The notes beneath the pieces were generated by a model. The model saw only the letters and a program-made list of their open reading frames with translations. It did no database searches and was not told where the DNA came from. A DNA stretch of 64,000 nt from Thalassovita gelatinovora. GTDB taxonomy: Bacteria; Pseudomonadota; Alphaproteobacteria; Rhodobacterales; Rhodobacteraceae. The DNA lies in the NCBI RefSeq assembly GCF_001458355.1, contig NZ_CYSA01000016.1, positions 186,001 through 250,000 on the forward strand, given 5' to 3'. Shown here piece by piece: positions 1-9,643 of this stretch (positions within the stretch are counted from its first letter, which is position 1; each line of letters begins with the position of its first letter). Made by a program: the position numbers and the translations under genes.

Positions 1-1428
1 CAACCGGTTTGCGGCCAGCGCCATGTCGTCGTAATCGACCCCGACCACCACGATATTGTGGTGATCGTGGCAGACGGTCGAGGCGATGGCGCCGCGTTGC
101 AGCCCGAAGCCACGCACGAACCCGGTCGCCATGTTGCCGTTTTTGCCATGCCGTTCGATCACCGCGATCTTGATCAGGTCGCGGGCGATGTCGGGGCGTT
201 TGTCTCCATCCGCGATCGGGATCGTTTCATGCAGGTGATCGGTGATGATCTTGCCTTCGATGATGCCGATGACATCTGTGTCTTCGCGGTTTCCCGCTGT
301 GCGGAAATGGCTGGCCGTCACCGTCGGGGCCTTGACCGAATGACGACCCACCGGCGGGATCGTCTGACGGGCGGCAAAGGCGTCGTCCGTCACCTCGACG
401 CCACCGCATAACACTTTCTGCACGTCACACGCTTCCAGACTGGACAGCGCAACGATATCGGCGCGTTTGCCCGGGGCAATCTGACCGCGATCCTTTAGCC
501 CGAAGGCTTCGGCGGCGGACAGGCTGGCAGCGCGATAGGTGGCCAGCACCGGTGCGCCCAACCCGATCAGGCTGCGGATCATGTAATCGAGATGGCCATA
601 TTCAGCGATATCAAGCGGATTTCGGTCGTCGGTACAAAGGCACAGGTAAGGTGCGGTGCGTTCCGTCAGGATCGGGGCCAGCGCATGCATATCCTTGGAC
701 ACAGACCCTTCGCGGATTAGCACCCGCATCCCCTTGCGCAGCTTTTCCAACGCCTCTTCGGCGGTGGTTGCTTCGTGTTCGGTGCGAATACCGGCAGCGA
801 TATAGCCGTTCAGATCCTTGCCCGACAGCAGCGGGCAATGACCGTCGATATGTTTGCCGCGGAACAGGTTGAGCTTTTCCATCACGCCCGGGTCCTTGTA
901 GAGGACACCGGGGAAGTTCATAAATTCGGCCAGCCCGATGCTGGTCGGGTGATCCATAAGCGGCACCAGATCGGCGGCTTCGATCCTTGCACCGGCGGTT
1001 TCCATTTCGGTCGAAGGCACGCAGGAGGAAAGCTGCACCCTTATGCTCATCAGCGTATGCAGCGCGGCCTGCTGGAAATAGCGGATGCCGCCGGGGCCGA
1101 TCACATTTGCGATCTCATGCGGGTCGCAGATCGCGGTGGTGACGCCCCTCGGCAGCACGCAGCGGTCGAATTCGAACGGCGTGACCAACGAGCTTTCGAT
1201 ATGCAGATGGGTATCGATGAACCCCGGTACCAGGATCAGGCCCGAAACATCAACGATCCGCGTGCCTTCGTAATTGTCACACGTGCCCACGATGGTATCG
1301 CCACAAATGGCGATATCGCCTTCCAGCAACTCGCCGGTCACAAGATCAAGCATCCGGCCACCGCGCAGCACGATATCGGCGGGCTTTGCCCCACGCCCCT
1401 GATCGATCAACTGGTCCAGTTTCGCCAT
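1..1428 (-). CDS. ade: Adenine deaminase, 3' end beyond the window
   Basis: This enzyme of the amidohydrolase superfamily hydrolyses adenine to hypoxanthine and ammonia in purine salvage. The visible 476 codons begin [20 protein letters not shown]. They carry the metal-binding motif [12 protein letters not shown], the adenine-deaminase segment [29 protein letters not shown], and [10 protein letters not shown]. Family members are about 550 to 600 residues, so roughly 100 C-terminal residues lie before position 1. The ATG at 1428 was chosen because the family usually starts shortly before this segment. No operon partner is visible: upstream DNA is insertion-sequence debris. Identification is by family motifs; the substrate is inferred. 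Confidence 0.93.
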   Translation of the reverse strand, partial: MAKLDQLIDQGRGAKPADIVLRGGRMLDLVTGELLEGDIAICGDTIVGTCDNYEGTRIVDVSGLILVPGFIDTHLHIESSLVTPFEFDRCVLPRGVTTAICDPHEIANVIGPGGIRYFQQAALHTLMSIRVQLSSCVPSTEMETAGARIEAADLVPLMDHPTSIGLAEFMNFPGVLYKDPGVMEKLNLFRGKHIDGHCPLLSGKDLNGYIAAGIRTEHEATTAEEALEKLRKGMRVLIREGSVSKDMHALAPILTERTAPYLCLCTDDRNPLDIAEYGHLDYMIRSLIGLGAPVLATYRAASLSAAEAFGLKDRGQIAPGKRADIVALSSLEACDVQKVLCGGVEVTDDAFAARQTIPPVGRHSVKAPTVTASHFRTAGNREDTDVIGIIEGKIITDHLHETIPIADGDKRPDIARDLIKIAVIERHGKNGNMATGFVRGFGLQRGAIASTVCHDHHNIVVVGVDYDDMALAANRL

Positions 1429-1499
1429 GCCGCCCCCCTTTAGCATATTTCGGCTACGATGCCACGGAACGGCGACCAGCGCGAGGCGTTATCTATTCG

Positions 1500-1617
1500 A
1501 TGAACCGCACCGGTTTTATCGGCGGTTCCAACTCCTCGAACAAACCTTCCTCAGAAGTGCGGGACCGTGCTGTACGGATATTTTTGAATAGTGAAGGCCA
1601 GCATGAAAGCCGTTGGG
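1500..1617 (+). pseudogene. IS3-family transposase orfA relic
   Basis: Translation from the ATG at 1500 gives about 40 residues that look like the start of an IS3-type OrfA: SSEVRDRAVRIFLNSEGQHE followed by SRWAATT. This matches the usual helix-turn-helix opening, where SPEVRERAVR is followed by a WAAI segment. The similarity stops after WAATTG and the frame runs into unrelated sequence. The DNA at the start, TGAACCGCACCGGTTTTATC, looks like the end of an IS3 element. This is a truncated remnant with no orfB next to it in the same orientation. Confidence 0.6.
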
Positions 1618-1704
1618 CAGCAACGACCGGCGGATGTCATATGAGCCTCGTAGCGCGTCGCCGGCGCGGACAGATTTCGGCTATGAGCCCGAAATAGCTC
1701 CGAT

Positions 1705-1875
1705 TCAATTGGAATGAGATAGAATGTTCAGAAGCTTGCCCGCCGGGTCACGGAGATAGAAGCGGCGAACGCCCCATGGCTCGTCAGTGAGATCGTAGGC
1801 GATGCCGTGACCGAGGCTCTTCGCTCGCGCATATGCAGCGTCGATGTCATCGACCTCTATCGAAAAGAGGTGGTC
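1705..1875 (-). pseudogene. Glyoxalase/VOC-family protein, C-terminal fragment
   Basis: Reading the minus strand down from about 1875 gives an open frame starting DHLFSIEVDDIDAAYARAKS and continuing through DEPWGVRRFYLRDPAGKLLN to a stop at 1705. The WGVRRFYLRDPAGKLLNIL segment is the typical last beta strand of vicinal-oxygen-chelate (glyoxalase/bleomycin-resistance fold) proteins, with the Glu/Asp-rich IEVDD metal region before it. Only about the last 56 residues remain. The 5' part is missing where insertion-sequence DNA begins near 1876, so the gene was probably broken by that insertion or a linked deletion. Confidence 0.7.
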
Positions 1876-2538
1876 CTAGATTTTAGACCAGTTTGTAGCC
1901 TTGTTAAGATGGATCAGGGTTTCATTTCAGGCTGCTAATCTCATTGGTTCTGCTTTGCTGGCATAGGCCTCATCGGGGGTCAATATGCCGTGCGTCGAAT
2001 GCGGGCGGTCAGCATTGTAATAGGTCAGCCACTTGCCGATCCCGGTCCGCATTTCTGAACCTGTCTCAAAAGCGTTCAGATAGACGCATTCATACTTCAG
2101 CGACCGCCAGAGCCTCTCGATCATCCGATTGTCGCGCCACGCGCCTTTGCCGTCCATGCTGATCTTGACCTTCGCATCGGTTAGCACGTCGATCCAGGCG
2201 CCGCTGGTGAATTGGGACCCTTGGTCGGTGTTGAATATCTCCGGCGCGCCGTGTTCGGCCAGGGCTTCTTTCAGGGCCTCAACGCAGAAGTCTGCATCCA
2301 TGCTGTTGGACAGCCGCCAGCTCAGAACTTTGCGGCTGTGCCAATCCATGATCGCCACGAGATACAGAAAGCCGCGTCGCATAGGGATATAGGTGATATC
2401 TGCGCACCAGACTTGGTTTGGACGGTCGATGACCGCATTTCTCAGCAAGTATGGCCAGATCTTGTGCTGCGGGTGTTTCTTGCTTGTGTTGGGCTCCTGA
2501 TAAATCGGAACCAGACGCATAAGCCGCATCAATCGCTG
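1876..2538 (-). mobile_element. Truncated IS3-family insertion sequence
   Basis: This is the remnant of an IS3-type element on the minus strand, containing most of orfB plus a short 3' tail (1876-1926) up to the broken VOC gene. It ends abruptly at 2538, where a sequence starting TGACCTGCCCCCCATTGG begins; that looks like the terminus of another element. OrfA and the first part of orfB are absent. The left boundary is inferred from where VOC similarity stops, and I could not find a matching inverted repeat for it. Confidence 0.7.
1927..2538 (-). pseudogene. IS3-family transposase OrfB, N-terminally truncated
   Basis: The frame encodes the rve integrase core of an IS3 OrfB: PNQVWCADITYIPMRRGFLY (first catalytic Asp), the second Asp in FNTDQGSQFTS, and the Glu in WRDNRMIERLWRSLKYE, then the usual C-terminal YNADRPHSTHGILTPDEAY. 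All three DDE residues are present. The N-terminal part, normally some 90 residues ahead of RLMRLMRLVPIYQEPNTSKK, is missing. Coding upstream of that point reads into a foreign terminus, so this copy should not be able to transpose on its own. Confidence 0.85.
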
Positions 2539-2680
2539 TGACCTGCCCCCCATTGGTCCCTCGTTTATAATGAGAGTCTGCGGGTTTGATTTTGATAATC
2601 ATGGGTTTCGGTTTGGGCAAGCGCGCCGTGCGCGGAGCCCTCAAATTGTTCAAGCGCTCGGCGCGCTTGCAGTGGCGTCT
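2539..2680. mobile_element. Fragment of a further IS terminus
   Basis: These 142 bases sit between the truncated IS3 orfB and the complete IS3-type element. They begin TGACCTGCCCCCCATTGGTC, which resembles an IS3-family terminal repeat, and contain no convincing gene. The likely reading is the end of a third element that inserted into the first and was itself interrupted by the element at 2681. No partner terminus is seen in the window. Confidence 0.4.
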
Positions 2681-2708
2681 TGGACCTGTCGCGGTTTGAT
2701 GCCGCTCC
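2681..2708 (+). repeat. Left terminal inverted repeat of the IS3 element
   Basis: This 28-base terminus starts TGGACCTGTC and pairs with 3885-3912 at 24 of 28 positions. It lies 35 bases before the orfA start codon. Confidence 0.85.
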
Positions 2709-2743
2709 TTTGATAGCATTTACTGCAACAAAGGAGACGAACT

Positions 2744-3019
2744 ATGGGCACAGGAAGAACGGATGAATTCCGCAAAGACGCGGTGCGAATTGCGCTGACC
2801 AGCGGGCTGACACGGCGACAAGTTGCGGATGATCTGGGCGTTGGGCTTTCGACGCTGAACAAGTGGGTGAACGCGCACCGTGGCACGGATGTGGTATCTC
2901 CCGAGGATCGCGAGCTTGCGCTGGAGAACGAACGGCTTCGGCGCGAGAACCGCATCCTCAAGGAGGAGAGGGACATCCTAAAAAAAGCCACCCAGTTCTT
3001 CGCGAGCCAAAAGCCATGA
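2744..3019 (+). CDS. IS3-family transposase OrfA
   Basis: This 91-residue DNA-binding subunit has a helix-turn-helix (roughly residues 5-45: RTDEFRKDAVRIALTSGLTR then QVADDLGVGLSTLNKW) followed by a leucine-zipper-like stretch (ELALENERLRRENRILKEER) ending DILKKATQFFASQKP. That layout is standard for IS3 OrfA, which recognises the terminal repeats and can be fused to OrfB by frameshifting. A Shine-Dalgarno-like AAAGGAG stands ahead of the ATG. The TGA stop overlaps the orfB start. The frame is intact. Confidence 0.93.
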   Translation: MGTGRTDEFRKDAVRIALTSGLTRRQVADDLGVGLSTLNKWVNAHRGTDVVSPEDRELALENERLRRENRILKEERDILKKATQFFASQKP

Positions 3020-3873
3020 GGTTCAGGTTCGTCGAAGAACAGCGCGGTGCCTTCCCGATCGACCGGCTTTGTCAGGTCATGAACGTCAGCCCACGCGGAT
3101 TGCGGGCTTTCCGCAGCCGGCCTGCCAGCCGCAGGCAGCGCACGGATATGGTTGTGCTGGCGCATATCAAGGAACAGTCGCGCTTGAGCCTGGGCAGCTA
3201 CGGCAGGCCCCGAATGACCGAAGAATTGAAGGAGGTCGGTGTCGATGTCGGGCACCGGCGCGTCGGTCGCCTGATGCGCGAAAACGGAATTACTGTTGAA
3301 AGAACGCGCAAGTTCAAGGCGACCACAGACAGTGATCATACATTCAACATCGCCCCGAACCTGCTGGATCGGGACTTCAGTGCAGCCGGGCCGAACCAGA
3401 AATGGGCGGGTGACATCAGCTACATCTGGACCCGCGAGGGTTGGCTGTATCTGGCAGTGATCCTCGATCTGCATTCCCGGCGTATCATTGGTTGGGCTGT
3501 CAGCAATCGCATGAAGCGTGACCTGGCGATCCGGGCTCTGAAAATGGCCATCGCTTTCCGAGCGCCACCAAAGGGCTGCATCTTCCACAGCGACAGGGGC
3601 AGCCAATACTGTTCGCATGACTACCAGAAGATCCTGCGCCAGCATGGCTTCAAAGTCTCCATGAGCGGCAAAGGTAATTGTTATGACAATGCGGCCGTCG
3701 AGACATTCTTCAAAACCATCAAGGCCGAGCTGATCTGGCGGCGGTCATGGGCAACCAGGCGGCAAACTGAGATGGCTATCTTCGAATACATCAATGGCTT
3801 CTATAATCCGCGCCGACGCCATTCAGCACTGGGCTGGAAAAGCCCCGTCGCTTTTGAGCGGAAGGTGGCTTAA
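3016..3873 (+). CDS. IS3-family transposase OrfB (DDE integrase core)
   Basis: This is the catalytic subunit. It starts at the ATG at 3016 inside ATGA, overlapping the orfA stop in the other frame, which is the usual place for translational coupling or a programmed frameshift. It carries an N-terminal HTH_21 region (SYGRPRMTEELKEVGVDVGH) and the rve core with catalytic Asp in NQKWAGDISYIWT, Asp in FHSDRGSQYCS and Glu in YDNAAVETFFKTIKAELI. It ends with the typical YNPRRRHSALGWKSPVAFE. At 285 residues it is full length and apparently functional. Confidence 0.94.
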   Translation: MRFRFVEEQRGAFPIDRLCQVMNVSPRGLRAFRSRPASRRQRTDMVVLAHIKEQSRLSLGSYGRPRMTEELKEVGVDVGHRRVGRLMRENGITVERTRKFKATTDSDHTFNIAPNLLDRDFSAAGPNQKWAGDISYIWTREGWLYLAVILDLHSRRIIGWAVSNRMKRDLAIRALKMAIAFRAPPKGCIFHSDRGSQYCSHDYQKILRQHGFKVSMSGKGNCYDNAAVETFFKTIKAELIWRRSWATRRQTEMAIFEYINGFYNPRRRHSALGWKSPVAFERKVA

Positions 3874-3884
3874 ACGAGCACTTG

Positions 3885-3912
3885 GGGCGGCACGAAACCG
3901 TGACAGGTCCAC
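3885..3912 (-). repeat. Right terminal inverted repeat of the IS3 element
   Basis: Read on the minus strand this starts TGGACCTGTCACGG and matches the left repeat with four mismatches. It starts 12 bases after the orfB stop. Confidence 0.85.
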
Positions 3913-4084
3913 CTTGAACGATCGCGGGCTGCTGCCGGAGCACGAGATCGTGGGGGTTCTTCGCGACGCCGCAGCGACGCATGAGAACGCAGTCGGGACC
4001 GAACCCGAAACGGAAAGGCACCGAGCCGTCGCAGACTTGATCAACGCGATCATTGCTGGCGGTAACTCTGTTCGGCGCTTGTGA
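3913..4084 (+). pseudogene. Hypothetical protein tail cut by the IS3 element
   Basis: Directly after the right repeat an open frame reads LNDRGLLPEHEIVGVLRDAA and on to a natural stop at 4082-4084 (ending AGGNSVRRL). It has the look of the C-terminal half of a small helical protein, but I do not recognise a characterised family. The upstream part must lie on the far side of the insertion or be lost: the 142 bases left of the element do not continue the frame convincingly. It sits about 115 bases before the groES control region. Confidence 0.5.
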
Positions 4085-4199
4085 CGTTAAGCTTCAACAG
4101 TGGGCGGGAGCATTTATGGATATGCACTCATGGAAAGCAAAAAAGATATTCTTTGAGGCGCTATTGTAGAACCCCTGCTCAGCCATCACTTCAATAGCA

Positions 4200-4226
4200 T
4201 TGGCACTCCGGTATGGCGAGTGCCAA
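4200..4226 (+). promoter_or_regulatory. CIRCE element, HrcA operator of groESL
   Basis: The sequence is TTGGCACTC, nine spacer bases, then GAGTGCCAA: a perfect 9-bp inverted repeat with the canonical 9-base spacer. It differs from the textbook CIRCE (TTAGCACTC-N9-GAGTGCTAA) at one symmetric position. It lies 54 bases before the groES start codon. CIRCE is bound by the heat-shock repressor HrcA, so this operon should be induced when HrcA loses activity. Confidence 0.95.
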
Positions 4227-4280
4227 AGCACATCCGAACATCGCCATGCTCCCCTAAGCAGCCGAATAAGGAGCAATTAC

Positions 4281-6250
<1,970 letters not shown>

Positions 6251-6358
6251 GCAACCGCGTCTCAAGGGCAGTGCCCTTTGGGCGCTAAATCGCAAACTGA
6301 CGAAGACCAAAGACGAAAACGGCATCAGAAACAGAAATCTGGATCAGGAGGATCTGAC

Positions 6359-6493
6359 GTGTCAAAAGGTGACAAGAAGCGCGGTAACAGAGAAGCGAAG
6401 AAGCCCAAAAAGGTGAAAGAAAAGGTCGTTGCAACAGCCGACTTCACGAAGGGCAAAACCTTGACCAATCTGGGCGAGCACAAGAAGAAATAG
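6359..6493 (+). CDS. Small Lys-rich conserved protein
   Basis: This is a 44-residue, strongly basic protein starting MSKGDKKRGNREAKKPKKVK and ending LTNLGEHKKK. The GTG start at 6359 follows a perfect AGGAGG at 6346-6351, which decides it over an upstream ATG at 6278. Short proteins of this type (KGxKKxGNREAKKPKK) recur in alphaproteobacteria as uncharacterised hypotheticals. The charge suggests nucleic-acid or ribosome contact, but that is inference. It lies 108 bases after groEL in the same direction and may share its transcript. Confidence 0.8.
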   Translation: MSKGDKKRGNREAKKPKKVKEKVVATADFTKGKTLTNLGEHKKK

Positions 6494-6867
6494 GTGTGGT
6501 CGAAGCCTATTCTGAGACCTGGTAGAAATGACGCCGTGTTCTCGTGCGTCACCCTTTCTCGACAGCAGCCGCTATCTCGTCTCAGGGCCCGCGAGGCAGC
6601 AAGTCGCTCAGCAGCTGAGGGATCAGCCTGGCGTAGCAAGCGCAAGGCAGCGGGAAGCCACGCGATTGGAGCATGAACTGTCTGAGAAATGAAGCCAGAG
6701 TTATCAACGTTGTATTTTCGACGTTAAGAGACTATGTGAAAGATACGAAAGTTGCGGTTCTCTGCGGCATAGGCGCATCAGCCTGCCAGAGCGGACCACA
6801 ACCCTCCATCATGAAAATTCAGCTTTCACGTCCTGTAGCAGGGATCTGGTGTTTGGGAAGGTTGCCG
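6494..6867 (+). other. Intergenic stretch without a supported gene
   Basis: No convincing gene is seen in these 374 bases. An ATG at about 6528 opens a 54-codon frame (MTPCSRASPFLDSSRYLVSG onward) with no clear ribosome-binding site and no recognised relatives; it could be a relic. The long frame from 6673 into the next gene lacks a good start, so the next gene is taken to begin at 6868. Confidence 0.4.
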
Positions 6868-7179
6868 ATGTTATCGCGCACGACCACGTCAGTTGTGACA
6901 TTTCTTCATCCGTTTGTGGTCGCGGGATACGCCGATGAACTGCCCGCGGGCGAATACGAAGTGTTGGCAGACGACGAAGTCATGCAGAGCCACAGCTTTG
7001 TGGCATACCGACGGACCGCGACGTTTCTATTGATCAATTGGCACGCGGGAGAGTCAGATCTGCGCGCAGTGGATCACCGAGACCTGGAGTTGGCTCTGGC
7101 GCAGGATCAGGCCAACGCAAACACGAACGTAATGAAAAATAGTGCGGCGGCGCTTTCTCCGTCAGAGGATCAAAAATGA
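6868..7179 (+). CDS. Conserved hypothetical protein (ELPAGEYEV type)
   Basis: This 103-residue protein contains a core, TVVTFLHPFVV-like strand then DELPAGEYEVLADDEVMQSH and SFVAYRRTATFLLI, that I know as a recurring uncharacterised alphaproteobacterial family (a beta strand, then FPPGDYEV, then YRR-A-T). The ATG at 6868 is preceded by GGAAGG with six bases of spacing and leaves the conserved core intact; the extra 65 upstream codons have no such support. The stop overlaps the next gene's ATG (ATGA at 7176-7179), so the two are translationally coupled. Function unknown. Confidence 0.7.
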   Translation: MLSRTTTSVVTFLHPFVVAGYADELPAGEYEVLADDEVMQSHSFVAYRRTATFLLINWHAGESDLRAVDHRDLELALAQDQANANTNVMKNSAAALSPSEDQK

Positions 7180-7529
7180 CATTCCCCGAATGGACGAAAC
7201 CCGGTGTTTACGGAGCCTTGGTTGGCGCAGTTGCTGTCTCTATTCTTGGCTTCACCTGGGGCGGCTGGACAACTTCAGGCGATGCGCAGGAGATGGCTGA
7301 TAGCTTTGCGGCAGAGCAGGTCATCCTGGCCATGGTGCCGGTTTGTTTAGAGCTTTCAGAAGCTGATGCAGAACGCACCGCGAAATTGGCGATACTTCAG
7401 GAGGCTTCTAGCTTTCAGCGACGCAATGCGATGATGGAAACGGGCTGGGCCACGTTGCCGGGCACTGACGCCCCGAGCCGGGATCTGGCAAACGCGTGTC
7501 TTGAGGGGCTTGAATTGGATGGATCATAG
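7176..7529 (+). CDS. Conserved membrane-anchored hypothetical protein
   Basis: This 117-residue protein has one N-terminal membrane segment (VYGALVGAVAVSILGFTWGG, about residues 11-30) followed by a soluble helical part with two Cys (VPVCLELSEADAERTAKLAI; DLANACLEGLELDGS) and a Trp/Gly turn. I know similar proteins as uncharacterised alphaproteobacterial hypotheticals. The topology suggests an inner-membrane anchor with a periplasmic domain in which the two Cys could pair. It overlaps both neighbours (4 bases before, 11 after), so the three genes form a tight transcription unit. Function unknown. Confidence 0.7.
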   Translation: MTFPEWTKPGVYGALVGAVAVSILGFTWGGWTTSGDAQEMADSFAAEQVILAMVPVCLELSEADAERTAKLAILQEASSFQRRNAMMETGWATLPGTDAPSRDLANACLEGLELDGS

Positions 7530-8358
7530 ATCAGGATCGACAGAACGTCACCGTCCGCATTCCATCGCTTTCCAGATCCCTGCGGAAACACCATCGGCCG
7601 GGGCCCTACTTATAGGTTTGATTGTCGCTGTCTTGCTTCTTGCACTGCCTGCATTTGGACAAACCGCCGATCAGCCAATGCCTGAGAACGCCAGTGCCAA
7701 AAGTTACGGTGATGGATGGGAATGCAATATTGGATTCCGACTAAACGAAGATACCTGCGTCGCTGTGATCGTGCCACAAAACGCATATGACACGAACCGT
7801 TCCTACGGATCCGGATGGGAGTGTCTGCATGGGTTTCGCAGAACCGATGAAGCTGCATGTGTTGCAGTGGAGGTGCCTGAGGGTGGGTTCTTGGGCCCGT
7901 CAGGCGAACGGTGGCGTTGTTTGCGCGGCTACATCAAGGTCGATGACACATGTCAGGAATTCGTGCTGCCAGCAAATGCGTACTTGGCAGATGCCTCATA
8001 TGGCTCCACGTGGACGTGCGAACGCGGGTTCGAAACAACTGGCGACCAGTGTACTGCCATCGAGGTTCCAGCCAACGCCTATCTGAATGGATCAGGATAC
8101 GGTCAGCCCTGGACATGTGAGCGCGGCTTCTTTGAACAGGCTGGTCTGTGCGAAGCCGTCGTGATCCCCGCAAATGCATACTTCGACGACGCAAGCTACG
8201 GCTCAGGGTGGAAGTGTGATCGTGGATACGCCGCGTCTGGCGAGACATGCGAATTCTTAAACGTTCCCGAAAACGCGCATCTGGACAGGTCGGGAAACCG
8301 CTGGGAATGCAACAAAAATTTCCAAAAATCAAAGGGGCTGTGCGTCCTTAACAACTAG
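7519..8358 (+). CDS. Secreted or anchored protein with seven Cys-rich repeats
   Basis: This 279-residue protein starts at ATG 7519; a TTG at 7501 is possible. An N-terminal basic stretch is followed by a hydrophobic segment (ALLIGLIVAVLLLALPAFG), i.e. a signal peptide or anchor. The rest is seven tandem units of about 36-38 residues, each with a W-x-C-x-x-G-F/Y core and a second Cys 9-11 residues on (for example WTCERGFETTGDQC, WKCDRGYAASGETC), joined by VPxNAYLxxxSYG linkers. Two Cys per unit imply one disulfide each in the periplasm or outside. I recognise this repeat from other bacterial hypothetical proteins but know no assigned function. Confidence 0.78.
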   Translation: MDHRSGSTERHRPHSIAFQIPAETPSAGALLIGLIVAVLLLALPAFGQTADQPMPENASAKSYGDGWECNIGFRLNEDTCVAVIVPQNAYDTNRSYGSGWECLHGFRRTDEAACVAVEVPEGGFLGPSGERWRCLRGYIKVDDTCQEFVLPANAYLADASYGSTWTCERGFETTGDQCTAIEVPANAYLNGSGYGQPWTCERGFFEQAGLCEAVVIPANAYFDDASYGSGWKCDRGYAASGETCEFLNVPENAHLDRSGNRWECNKNFQKSKGLCVLNN

Positions 8359-8443
8359 GCGCGCGCCACGGCATCATTCCCATTCAAAATGCACATGTGA
8401 GGGCAATTCTGCCCTCCGTGCCAACCTGTGAAAGAGAACCACA

Positions 8444-9643
8444 ATGGAAACCAAATCTGAAACTGTCGATACCATCCGCCGCCCTATCAGGGGACCGCAA
8501 GCACCTCCAATGAAACAGATCAAACCCGTAGGCTTGACGTCAGGCAGGCAGATCACGTCCTCACCGACGGCGGTCGTCTATTGCGAAGAGAATTTCGCGC
8601 AAATCGATGGCAAGACGGCAAATGGCCTTGTGCGCCATTCTCAAGCGTATCGCATCCTTTCCGTCATCGACAGCACCTATGGCGGACAAGACAGCGGATC
8701 CGTCCTCGACGATACAATGAACCACATCCCTATCTTTGGTGATTTGGATGCTGCAGTTGCACATCAAGCCGTCATTCCCGATACGTTGATCTATGGGATG
8801 GCCCCCTCATCGGGGCGGCTTTCACCTGCGGATCGAAGCGTTGTTCTAAATGCGATCGGGCTTGGCATGAACATCGTGAGCGGGCTGCATGAGTATCTGA
8901 GCGACGACCATGAGATAGTCACCGCCGCATCCGAACGGAATGTCATGATCCGGGACATCCGCAAGCCGAAACCCAGCAAGGACATGCGCCTGTTCGATGG
9001 CAGTGTCGGCGATGTCAAAGCTTTGCGTATTGCAGTTCTTGGGACAGATTGTGCCATAGGCAAGCGCACAACGGCGACCGTTTTGGCACGCGCCCTGAAT
9101 GCAAAGGGCATCAAGACAGTGCTTGTCGGCACGGGCCAGACCGGCCTGATGCAGGGCGCGAAATACGGTATCGCAATGGATGCCGTCCCGCCCCAGTTCT
9201 GCTGCGGCGAGCTTGAAGGTGCGATTGTTGCGGCCTCTGAAGCCGAACAACCCGATATCATTTTGATCGAAGGCCAGGGCGCGTTAAGCCACCCCGCGTT
9301 TTGCACATCGGCCTTTATCCTGCGCGGTAGCCAGCCGGATGCTGTCATCTTGCAGCACGCGCCCAAACGCGCCCACCGCTGCGACTTTCCCGATATGCCG
9401 ATGCCCACAGCGTTAAGTGAGATCGCCCTGATCGAGGCCTTTGCAGATACAAAGGTCATCGGTGTCACGCTCAATCACGAGGGGATGTCTGACGTCGAAA
9501 TAACCGACACCATCGCGGCACAATCACGAAAGCTCAGGTTGCCTGTCACCGATGCGTTGGCCCGACCGGCTGCACATTTGCTTGCGATGGTGATCGCCGC
9601 ATACCCCGGTTTGACGCAAAGGCCTTCGATGGCCGCGATATGA
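8444..9643 (+). CDS. DUF1611 P-loop protein (DgcN-like)
   Basis: This 399-residue protein has an N-terminal Rossmann-like DUF1611 region and a C-terminal nucleotide-binding half. That half has a P-loop (VLGTDCAIGKRTTATVLARA), the DUF1611 segment LVGTGQTGLMQGAKYGIAMD, and a Walker-B-like DIILIEGQGALSHPAF. Relatives include DgcN, reported as a D-glutamate N-acetyltransferase in a marine D-glutamate catabolic route. The start is uncertain: ATG 8444 keeps a poorly conserved 22-residue leader, ATG 8510 would remove it. The stop overlaps the following racemase gene by 4 bases, so the pair is coupled. Acylation of an amino acid is the inferred role. Confidence 0.72.
   Translation: METKSETVDTIRRPIRGPQAPPMKQIKPVGLTSGRQITSSPTAVVYCEENFAQIDGKTANGLVRHSQAYRILSVIDSTYGGQDSGSVLDDTMNHIPIFGDLDAAVAHQAVIPDTLIYGMAPSSGRLSPADRSVVLNAIGLGMNIVSGLHEYLSDDHEIVTAASERNVMIRDIRKPKPSKDMRLFDGSVGDVKALRIAVLGTDCAIGKRTTATVLARALNAKGIKTVLVGTGQTGLMQGAKYGIAMDAVPPQFCCGELEGAIVAASEAEQPDIILIEGQGALSHPAFCTSAFILRGSQPDAVILQHAPKRAHRCDFPDMPMPTALSEIALIEAFADTKVIGVTLNHEGMSDVEITDTIAAQSRKLRLPVTDALARPAAHLLAMVIAAYPGLTQRPSMAAI

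Larger units (their letters stand above)
2681..3912 (+). mobile_element. Complete IS3-family insertion sequence, 1232 bp
   Basis: The element has imperfect terminal inverted repeats (24 of 28 positions match), two overlapping transposase frames in the orfA/orfB arrangement of IS3 elements, and a length in the usual 1.2-1.5 kb range. The left end starts TGGACCTGTCGCGGTTTGAT; the right end, read on the minus strand, starts TGGACCTGTCACGGTTTCGT. The flanking bases (ending TCT on the left, starting CCT on the right) are not an exact target duplication. It separates a hypothetical gene tail at 3913 from its 5' part. Confidence 0.9.

Noticed and set aside
2678-3915. Target-site duplication around the complete IS3 element
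   Set aside because: The flanking triplets TCT and CCT differ, so no exact duplication can be claimed.
6274-6288. Terminator after groEL
   Set aside because: AAGGGC-AGT-GCCCTT is a short stem without a T run, and the small gene downstream may be co-transcribed.
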